Assembly (NCBI GenBank): GCA_050744085.1
Contig: JBOGGU010000049.1
Span: forward strand, 1-5,642
DNA: 5,642 nucleotides
Direction of reading: 5' to 3'
Source: JAVKSL01 sp050744085
GTDB lineage: Bacteria > Actinomycetota > Acidimicrobiia > Acidimicrobiales > JAJPHD01
In this document: positions 1 to 4,604 of the stretch, piece after piece
Numbering within the stretch: position 1 is the stretch's first letter
How the letters are laid out: every line of letters starts with the position of its first letter
The notes under the pieces: generated by a model
Told to the model about the DNA's origin: nothing
Database searches by the model: none
What the model saw: the letters and a program-made list of their open reading frames with translations, nothing else
Position numbers and translations under genes: made by a program

Positions 1-73
1 GCGCCCGCGCCCCGCGGCGGGTCCGCGCCCGCGCCCGGCCGGGCTCCAGCGTCGACGGAACCCGACGCTGCCG

Positions 74-100
74 CCCAGCCGGCCCAGCCGGCCCAGCCGG
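74..100 (+). repeat. Three tandem copies of the 9-mer CCCAGCCGG, coding for an AQP repeat
   Basis: Three exact head-to-tail copies of CCCAGCCGG lie at 74-82, 83-91 and 92-100. In the reading frame of the downstream ABC ATPase they encode Ala-Gln-Pro repeats inside an Ala/Pro-rich stretch. That frame has no stop codon and no ATG or GTG between base 1 and the GTG at 133. The repeat may therefore belong to a protein linker that starts outside the window, or may be non-coding leader. All three forward frames are open here, so openness alone does not show that it is translated. Confidence 0.8.
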
Positions 101-132
101 CCGATGGCGGCGTCGCCCAGCCGAGCCACCCG

Positions 133-1329
133 GTGGACGTCGGCGTCGCCCTCGAGCTCAAGGGCATCACCCGGCGCTTCGGCGAGCTGGTGGCCGTGGA
201 CCAGGTTGACCTGAAGGTCGAGCCGGGGCAGTTCGTGGTCATGCTCGGGCCCTCAGGGTCGGGCAAGACCACGATACTCCGGCTGGTCGCGGGCATCGAG
301 AAGCTCGACGAGGGTTCGATCACCCTGGGCGGGAAGGTCCTTGCCGACGGTCGCCTTCACCTGCCTCCCGAGCGGCGCGGCCTGGCGATGGTGTTCCAGG
401 ACTACGCCCTGTGGCCGCACCTGTCGGTGCTCGCCAACGTGGCATATGCGCTCCGGCGCCTGCGCCTTCCCGGCGCTGAGGCCGATCGCCGTGCCAAGGC
501 GATGCTGGAGAGGGTGGGCTTGTCCCGCTATGCAGAAGGTTGGCCGCACCAGCTCTCGGGGGGCGAGCAGCAAAGGGTGGCGCTCGCGCGAGCGCTGGTG
601 GCTCGCCCTGGGCTGCTGCTGTGTGACGAGCCGCTGTCCAACCTCGATGCCGACCTGCGGGAGAGGCTTCGCCTGGAGATCGCCACGCTGGCTCGTGAAG
701 CGGGGACCACGGTGGTCTACATCACCCACGACCAGTCCGAGGCCTTTGCCCTGGCTGATCGGGTGGGAGTCCTCGACCATGGCCACCTCGTGCAGTTCGA
801 CAGGCCCGAGGTCGTCTACCATCGCCCAGCGACTCCGTTCGTAGCTCGTTTCACGGGCTTGGCCGGTGAGCTGTCGGGAGCTCTGGGTCCGTCCGGCGGC
901 GACGGCCGGGTGAGTGTTGAGACTGCGGTGGGCGCGGTCCTTGCCACCGGCGTGGCCGGAGTCGACCTGTTGTCGTCGGCAGCCGAGCGGGTGACGGTGC
1001 TCGTCCGACCGGCGGCGATCCGTCTCGTCGGACGGGCCGGCGCGGAGGTCGGGCGGCCCGCTGGGGACGGTCGGGCCGGCGCGGAGGTCGGGCGGCCCGC
1101 CTGGGACGGGCGGGCCGGGGACCCGCGGGCGGGCGACGGGGAGAACCTGTCCGGTCAGGTGCGCGACGTGGCCTACAGGGGGCGGGGCTACGACCATGTC
1201 GTTGCGCTCGCCGACGGCACTCTGCTGTGTGGGATCTTTGACGCCGGCCGCTTCCCACGGGGCACGCAGGTCGGGGTGGGCCTCGACCCTGCCGGCTGCT
1301 TTGCCTTCCCCACCGAACCGAAACGCTGA
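133..1329 (+). CDS. ABC transporter ATP-binding protein, Fe3+/polyamine type with C-terminal TOBE-like region
   Basis: This is the ATPase subunit of an ABC importer: it hydrolyses ATP at the inner face of the membrane to drive uptake through a permease. All nucleotide-binding motifs are intact: Walker A GPSGSGKT (39-46), Q-loop FQDYALWPH (Gln89), signature LSGGEQQR (141-148), Walker B LLLCDE (161-166, catalytic Glu166), D-loop SNLD (169-172) and H-loop His199. Residues about 240-395 resemble the regulatory TOBE-like tail of FbpC/PotA-type ATPases, including VLVRPAAIRLV and VRDVAYRGRGYDHVV. The protein (398 aa) is longer than the roughly 350 aa usual for FbpC, mostly because of a duplicated segment at 301-326. 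GTG 133 is the only start in the frame inside the window and lies just ahead of the ABC fold, but no ribosome binding site precedes it and the frame stays open to base 1. The true start could lie upstream. Iron(III) is the best guess at substrate; polyamine, thiamine or phosphonate are possible. Partner permease and binding protein are not in the window. Confidence 0.9.
   Translation: MDVGVALELKGITRRFGELVAVDQVDLKVEPGQFVVMLGPSGSGKTTILRLVAGIEKLDEGSITLGGKVLADGRLHLPPERRGLAMVFQDYALWPHLSVLANVAYALRRLRLPGAEADRRAKAMLERVGLSRYAEGWPHQLSGGEQQRVALARALVARPGLLLCDEPLSNLDADLRERLRLEIATLAREAGTTVVYITHDQSEAFALADRVGVLDHGHLVQFDRPEVVYHRPATPFVARFTGLAGELSGALGPSGGDGRVSVETAVGAVLATGVAGVDLLSSAAERVTVLVRPAAIRLVGRAGAEVGRPAGDGRAGAEVGRPAWDGRAGDPRAGDGENLSGQVRDVAYRGRGYDHVVALADGTLLCGIFDAGRFPRGTQVGVGLDPAGCFAFPTEPKR
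1033..1110 (+). repeat. In-frame 39-bp tandem duplication inside the ABC ATPase gene
   Basis: Two adjacent 39-bp units (1033-1071 and 1072-1110) differ at three positions. They encode the 13-residue units RAGAEVGRPAGDG and RAGAEVGRPAWDG (residues 301-326). A degenerate third copy, RAGDPRAGDG, follows at 327-336. The period is a multiple of three, so the frame is kept. The segment falls between two conserved parts of the TOBE-like tail and is probably a flexible, Gly/Arg-rich insertion. Confidence 0.9.
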
Positions 1330-1354
1330 GGAGTCGGCCCAGGCCGGGGGCTCA
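1327..1354. terminator. Candidate bidirectional terminator between convergent stop codons
   Basis: The ABC gene and the carbinolamine dehydratase gene converge with only 22 bases between their stops. An inverted repeat spans them: TGAG (1327-1330) pairs with CTCA (1351-1354), and CGGCC (1335-1339) pairs with GGCCG (1342-1346) around a 2-nt centre, leaving four unpaired bases on each side. The outer arms contain both stop codons. There is no T tract, and the 2-nt centre would have to open for a stable hairpin. The position suits a shared terminator, but the structure could be chance in such GC-rich DNA. Confidence 0.4.
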
Positions 1355-1636
1355 GACCGCCGTGAGGGCGTCGATGCGGGCTGCGAGGTCGAGGTCCGCG
1401 GAGGTAATACCGCCGGCCGAATGGGTGGACAGGTGGAGGGTGACCGTGCTCCACCTGATGTCGATGTCAGGGTGGTGGTTGGCGGCCTCGGCCAGCGCTC
1501 CCACCCGGTTTACCCAGTCGAGCGCGCCCTGAAACCCCTCGGCGCGATGGACCTTGACCAGCTCGTCGCCTTGGTGCGTCCAATCGAGGCTGGCCAGAGC
1601 GGTGTCAATAGCGCCGTCATCCAGCAGGGCTGCCAT
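1352..1636 (-). CDS. Pterin-4a-carbinolamine dehydratase (4a-hydroxytetrahydrobiopterin dehydratase, PhhB/DCoH family)
   Basis: A 94-residue cytoplasmic enzyme that dehydrates 4a-hydroxytetrahydropterin to the quinonoid dihydropterin. This recycles the cofactor used by aromatic amino acid hydroxylases. The family motif is complete: NHHPDIDIRW (53-62) and LSTHSAGGIT (69-78), followed by ADLDLAARIDAL. His54, His55 and His72 have the same spacing as the three active-site histidines of the mammalian enzyme (61, 62 and 79, from memory). The length matches the usual 95-110 aa. The ATG at 1636 is chosen because the family fold begins there and AAGGTAGG lies 9 nt upstream; the open frame runs on to 1780 but is unrelated low-complexity sequence. 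It lies 38 bp downstream of the DUF2630 gene on the same strand and may be co-transcribed. No pterin-dependent hydroxylase is visible nearby, so its partner is unknown. Confidence 0.93.
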   Translation of the reverse strand: MAALLDDGAIDTALASLDWTHQGDELVKVHRAEGFQGALDWVNRVGALAEAANHHPDIDIRWSTVTLHLSTHSAGGITSADLDLAARIDALTAV

Positions 1637-1674
1637 GGGGGACAGCCTACCTTGGCTGTTACCGGCGCAATCGC

Positions 1675-1911
1675 CTACTGGCGGTAGTGCTCGACAACCT
1701 CGACGCCGCGTGGATGGGCGTCTTCGGGGTCGAGCCCCGCACTGCGCCTCGCCTGGCGCTGGCGGAGCAGGTCCCAGCACTGGTCGAGACTCTCCTCCAA
1801 AGATTGGAGCCTCCGCTTGTCGTCCTCGCCAAGGCCCGTCGGGCTCGACCGCAGGCGGTGCTCGTCCTCGACGAGCTTGTTGATGCGGTGCAGGATCTCA
1901 TCGTCGTCCAT
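1675..1911 (-). CDS. DUF2630 family protein
   Basis: A 78-residue acidic and basic, probably helical protein with no signal peptide or membrane segment. It matches the small actinobacterial DUF2630 family from start to end: MDDDEILHRINKLVEDEHRLR at the N-terminus, then LQSLEESLDQCWDLLRQRQARR, then a C-terminal tail with GLDPEDA, GVEVV and Tyr. The charged heptad-like pattern over about residues 5-55 suggests a helical hairpin or coiled coil. Function is unknown in the family and nothing here reveals it. The ATG at 1909-1911 agrees with the conserved N-terminus; no strong ribosome binding site precedes it. It is the first gene of a probable minus-strand pair with the carbinolamine dehydratase and is divergent from the methyltransferase gene, 66 bp away. 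Confidence 0.88.
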   Translation of the reverse strand: MDDDEILHRINKLVEDEHRLRSSPTGLGEDDKRRLQSLEESLDQCWDLLRQRQARRSAGLDPEDAHPRGVEVVEHYRQ

Positions 1912-1977
1912 GGCTGGTCAGGCTATCCGTCGAGGCAAAGTCGCGCAGCGCTACACCCTTATGGGAGAATGGGCTTC
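1912..1977. promoter_or_regulatory. Divergent intergenic region between DUF2630 and the methyltransferase
   Basis: This 66-bp gap must hold the start signals for both the DUF2630 gene (-) and the methyltransferase (+). On the plus strand TACACC (1952-1957) could be a weak -10, but no convincing -35 stands upstream of it. GGGAG at 1963-1967 is the only good Shine-Dalgarno candidate. It is 10 nt before GTG 1978, and directly abuts ATG 1969, which would be too close. The only minus-strand candidates are degenerate. The regulatory role is inferred from position. Confidence 0.4.
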
Positions 1978-2637
1978 GTGGAGTGCACCCCGCCGAGTTC
2001 AGGGATCGCTGTGGCGGGAGCTCACCCCACGCTCGTCCTGCCCGAGCCGGACGCCCTGTTTGGTACCGTGCTGGCGGACCCACCCTGGCGCTTCCAGAAC
2101 CGAACGGGCAAAGTGGCCCCAGAGCACGCTCGTCTCTCCCGCTACGACACCATGACCACGGAGGAGATCGCCGGCCTTCCAGTCGCCGGCCTAACGGCGC
2201 AGCAGTCGCACTGCTACCTCTGGGTCCCCAATGCGTTGCTGGGCGATGGTCTGGCAGTGATGGCGGCCTGGGGATACACGTACAAGGCCATGGTGGTCTG
2301 GGCCAAGCGCCGTAAGGACGGTGGCCCCGACGGGCGCGGGGTCGGTTTCTACTTTCGCAATGTGACGGAGCCCTTGCTCTTTGGAGTTCGCGGCAAGCTG
2401 CGCACGCTCGCGCCGGGACGACGGCAAGTCAACATGATCGAGACGCGCAAGCGGGAGCACTCCCGCAAGCCTGACGAGCAGTACGACATGATCGAAGCCT
2501 GCTCCCCGGGACCCTACCTCGAGCTCTTTGCCCGATACCGGCGGGAGGGGTGGTTGGCGTGGGGCGCCGAGGCAAGCCAAGACGTGACTCCACGGGGACG
2601 TCAGTGGCCAACCTATGGAGCCGCCGAGGCAGTCTGA
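1978..2637 (+). CDS. MT-A70 family DNA adenine-N6 methyltransferase, probable modification partner of the adjacent endonuclease
   Basis: A 219-residue S-adenosylmethionine-dependent methyltransferase expected to methylate the exocyclic amine of adenine. The catalytic motif is DPPW (34-37), in VLADPPWRF. Other MT-A70 features follow: CYLWVPNALL, AWGYTYKAMVVWAK, GFYFRNVTEPLLFGVRG, then HSRKPDEQYDMIE and GPYLELFARYRREGWLAWG near the C-terminus. The family includes eukaryotic mRNA methyltransferases and bacterial DNA methyltransferases such as M.MunI; length and context favour DNA. GTG 1978 is chosen because GGGAG sits 10 nt upstream; ATG 1969 would add three residues. A longer reading frame from 1687 overlaps DUF2630 on the other strand and carries no family sequence. 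The next gene, facing it, encodes a BglII/BstYI-like endonuclease, which makes it the protective methylase of a type II system. Its GC content (about 66%) is close to that of the flanks. Confidence 0.88.
   Translation: MECTPPSSGIAVAGAHPTLVLPEPDALFGTVLADPPWRFQNRTGKVAPEHARLSRYDTMTTEEIAGLPVAGLTAQQSHCYLWVPNALLGDGLAVMAAWGYTYKAMVVWAKRRKDGGPDGRGVGFYFRNVTEPLLFGVRGKLRTLAPGRRQVNMIETRKREHSRKPDEQYDMIEACSPGPYLELFARYRREGWLAWGAEASQDVTPRGRQWPTYGAAEAV
2613..2637. other. Tail-to-tail overlap of methyltransferase and endonuclease genes
   Basis: The methyltransferase stop is at 2635-2637 (+) and the endonuclease stop at 2613-2615 (-). Their last eight codons or so are therefore read from the same DNA on opposite strands. 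No terminator hairpin can be seen between them, so the transcripts probably overlap at their 3' ends. Confidence 0.85.
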
Positions 2638-3314
2638 CCCTGCATCCGACCCGTTTCGATGCCGATCAGCAGTAGCGGACACTCACCGCCCCCCCCGAGG
2701 TTCACGCGGGGGACGAGCTTGTCCCACCAGGTAGTCGAGGCACCGTATTTGGACTTGCCACCGTCGACGTAAAATCGGAGCCAGGTCTGGAGCGCGGTTC
2801 CGCGGGTGACGATCACCCCCAGAGCTAGGACTCCTTCGCGGTGAAGAGCAGCGAAGTTGCTGAGGTCCCGATCAAAGAACGGGTCCTTGTTGTTCCATTC
2901 CATCTCGACACCGATTCCTGGATACCGCCTGCTTGCGGAACCGGCCTTGAACATGTCGATCTCATGTCCGCGTACCTTCATAACAGGCAAGCTGTCGATG
3001 AGTTTCGTGATCTCGATGGTTCGCTTACCCCAGCCGCGATCGTGAAGTGATTCATCGAACCTTACCGCGATGGGGGAGCGGTTCCCGCCTCCCGCCGCGA
3101 CGTCGGCGAACGGAATGCTCAACGTTGCAAGTGCTTCGTGCAAGTCGTTGAAGTGGGTCGGGAAGGACTCACGGAGGATCACGTCTGCGTAGCGGGTGAC
3201 GCCATACGAGTAGCCGGCTGGAAGGTCCTGCAAAGTGGGGGGGCCAACTGACCCGGGAAGATCTGGAGCTTCGTCGCCAGCCACGAGGTCCGTGCTATCA
3301 TACGCATCAGGCAT
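2613..3314 (-). CDS. BglII/BstYI-family type II restriction endonuclease
   Basis: A predicted 233-residue Mg2+-dependent endonuclease cutting double-stranded DNA at a short palindrome. Characterised family members cut AGATCT (BglII) or RGATCY (BstYI); the specificity here is not proven. Family sequence runs from about residue 38 to 220: TRYADVILRESFP, GGGNRSPIAVRF, GW, then HEIDMFK, GVEMEWNNKDPFFDRDL, GVIVTR, KYGASTTWWDKLVPRV and GGGGECPLLLIGI. Likely metal ligands are Asp120, Glu137 and Glu139. ATG 3314 is the first start beyond the conserved part with no strong ribosome binding site; an in-frame GTG at 3284 would give 223 aa and is a real alternative because a -10-like TATGAT lies between them. 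The frame stays open to 4340, but that part is antisense to the cyclodeaminase gene and shows no family sequence. GC is about 60%, the lowest in the window, and fits horizontal acquisition. Confidence 0.87.
   Translation of the reverse strand: MPDAYDSTDLVAGDEAPDLPGSVGPPTLQDLPAGYSYGVTRYADVILRESFPTHFNDLHEALATLSIPFADVAAGGGNRSPIAVRFDESLHDRGWGKRTIEITKLIDSLPVMKVRGHEIDMFKAGSASRRYPGIGVEMEWNNKDPFFDRDLSNFAALHREGVLALGVIVTRGTALQTWLRFYVDGGKSKYGASTTWWDKLVPRVNLGGGGECPLLLIGIETGRMQGQTASAAP
2689..2696 (-). repeat. G8 homopolymer in the endonuclease coding strand
   Basis: Eight consecutive C on the plus strand are eight G in the endonuclease message, covering Gly207, Gly208 and part of Gly209. Loss or gain of one base here would change the last 25 or so residues, including the conserved CPLLLIGI strand. 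A second run of seven (3237-3243) lies near the 5' end of the same gene. The Gly-rich motif itself is typical of the family, so the run may simply reflect codon choice. Confidence 0.75.
3294..3304. promoter_or_regulatory. Back-to-back -10-like elements for the divergent endonuclease and cyclodeaminase genes
   Basis: The sequence GCTATCATACG reads TATCAT on the plus strand (3296-3301) and TATGAT on the minus strand (3302 to 3297); each matches the TATAAT consensus at five of six positions. The two nearly coincide between divergent genes that start 51 bp apart (3314 - and 3366 +). Neither has a good -35 at the usual spacing. The minus-strand element would place transcription start near 3290, inside the ORF as called from ATG 3314, which would favour GTG 3284 as the real endonuclease start. 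Confidence 0.3.
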
Positions 3315-3365
3315 ACCGCCATCCGACCAACCCGAGGTGCCGGTCTCGCAGGTAGCGTTGCACGG

Positions 3366-4604
3366 ATGGAGACCGAGGTGGTCGAGGTCGAGGGCCACAT
3401 CATCGACTCGCTGATTCTCGCCAAGGTATTGGATCTGATCCTTGCGGCGGGGTGTGATTACCGGAACCTCGAGGTGGACATCGGCCGGGCCAGCAACGAC
3501 CCGAGCCGCGCCCAGATCGAGGTCAGCGCGCCCGATGAGGCCACCCTGGCGAGCCTGCTGGTGGAGCTCCAAGCCCATGGGGCCAACCGGCTTAACCAGG
3601 TCGACGCCCGAACCGAGCCGGTCGCGCTCGAGGGGGTGCTTCCGGTCGGCTTCTACTCCACCACCAACCTTCCCACGTGGGTGAGAGTGGGAGGGCATTG
3701 GAGCCCAGTGGATCGCGAGGAGATGGACTGTGCGCTGGTGGTGCGCGTAGGGGTGGAAGGCGGGATGCCCGAGGTCAGCAATGTCCCCATGCACCGGGCA
3801 CGAGCCGGAGACCAGGTGGTGGTGGGGACGGACGGTGTCAGGGTCAAGGCCATGGAGCGACGACGCCAGGGCCCGCACTTCGAGTTCATGGACTCCGATG
3901 TCTCTTCGGAGAAGCCAAAGAGCCTGGTGGTGGCCCAGGTCGCTGAGCGACTCCGAAGCGTGCGAGCGGCCGGCGGCCGGATCCTCGTGGTTGCCGGCCC
4001 GGCCCTCATCCACACGGGGGCGGGCCCTGACTTGGCCCACATGGCGAGGACCGGTTGGGTTGACGTGCTCTTCGCCGGCAACGGGTTCGCCGCTCACGAC
4101 ATGGAGTCCAATGTGCTGGGCACCTCCCTTGGCGTGCCCGTGGGCGGGGGTTCTCCTGGCGAAGGAGGCCGTGCCAACCACCTGCGGGTGATCAATGAGG
4201 TGCGTCGCCACGGTTCCATCGCTGCCGCCGTCGAAGCTGGTTACCTCCGGGGTGGGGTGATGCACGACTGTGTGCGCAACGGCGTTCCGTTCGTCCTGGG
4301 CGGCTCGGTTCGCGACGACGGCCCGCTGCCGGACGTGCACGCTGACGTGATGGGGGCCGCGGACGCGATGCGGGCCGAGTTGGCAGGCGTCGAGGCAGCC
4401 CTCATCCTCGCCTCAACCCTGCATGCCATTGCCACGGGCAACCTGCTCTCCTCGCGCGTCGAGACGTTCTGCGTGGACATCAACCAAGCCGTCGTAACCA
4501 AGCTTGCCGATCGCGGCAGCCATCAGGCGCTCGGGATCGTCACCGATGTGGGCCTTTTCGTCAAAGAGCTGGCTGAAGCCCTCTGCGGGCGTCTCGCGCA
4601 GTGA
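3366..4604 (+). CDS. TIGR00300/LOR-SDH domain protein, probable ornithine cyclodeaminase
   Basis: A 412-residue protein matching the TIGR00300 family along its length. Homologues include the C-terminal half of cyanobacterial AgrE/ArgZ-type enzymes and an archaeal ornithine cyclodeaminase. The expected reaction is NAD-assisted conversion of ornithine to proline and ammonia in the cytoplasm. The N-terminal domain (about 1-115) carries GHIIDSLILAKVLDLI and ends near YSTTNLPTWVRVGGHWSPV. The C-terminal part carries KPKSLVVAQVAERL, the nucleotide-binding-like GPALIHTGAG, then LFAGNGFAAHDMESNVLGTSLG, GGVMHDCVRNGVPFVLGGSVRDDGP and a final SHQALGIVTDVGLF. Length is normal for the family. ATG 3366 matches the usual start just before the EGHIIDS block; only a weak AGGT lies 12 nt upstream. 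The gene overlaps the next one by 4 nt. Older annotation as a lysine-ketoglutarate reductase/saccharopine dehydrogenase (LOR/SDH) rests on domain naming only; the neighbour favours the arginine-ornithine role. Confidence 0.88.
   Translation: METEVVEVEGHIIDSLILAKVLDLILAAGCDYRNLEVDIGRASNDPSRAQIEVSAPDEATLASLLVELQAHGANRLNQVDARTEPVALEGVLPVGFYSTTNLPTWVRVGGHWSPVDREEMDCALVVRVGVEGGMPEVSNVPMHRARAGDQVVVGTDGVRVKAMERRRQGPHFEFMDSDVSSEKPKSLVVAQVAERLRSVRAAGGRILVVAGPALIHTGAGPDLAHMARTGWVDVLFAGNGFAAHDMESNVLGTSLGVPVGGGSPGEGGRANHLRVINEVRRHGSIAAAVEAGYLRGGVMHDCVRNGVPFVLGGSVRDDGPLPDVHADVMGAADAMRAELAGVEAALILASTLHAIATGNLLSSRVETFCVDINQAVVTKLADRGSHQALGIVTDVGLFVKELAEALCGRLAQ

Noticed and set aside
253..1197. 314-codon minus-strand frame opposite the ABC ATPase
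   Set aside because: Low-complexity Arg/Pro/Gly composition and no recognisable motif; the plus strand has every ABC motif.
1196..1687. 163-codon plus-strand frame across the end of the ABC gene and the carbinolamine dehydratase
   Set aside because: It crosses two real genes in other frames and carries no conserved motif.
1637..1780. N-terminal extension of the carbinolamine dehydratase to 1780
   Set aside because: It would overlap DUF2630 in another frame and adds Arg/Pro-rich sequence absent from the family; ATG 1636 has a ribosome binding site.
1687..1968. N-terminal extension of the methyltransferase frame back to 1687
   Set aside because: This part overlaps DUF2630 on the other strand, and no MT-A70 sequence appears before about 2040; a ribosome binding site supports GTG 1978.
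2841..3050. 69-codon plus-strand frame within the endonuclease gene
   Set aside because: It is the complement of the catalytic region and has no independent support.
3315..4340. Upstream extension of the endonuclease reading frame on the minus strand to 4340
   Set aside because: It is antisense to the well-supported cyclodeaminase gene, shows no family sequence, and open frames are common opposite GC-rich coding DNA.
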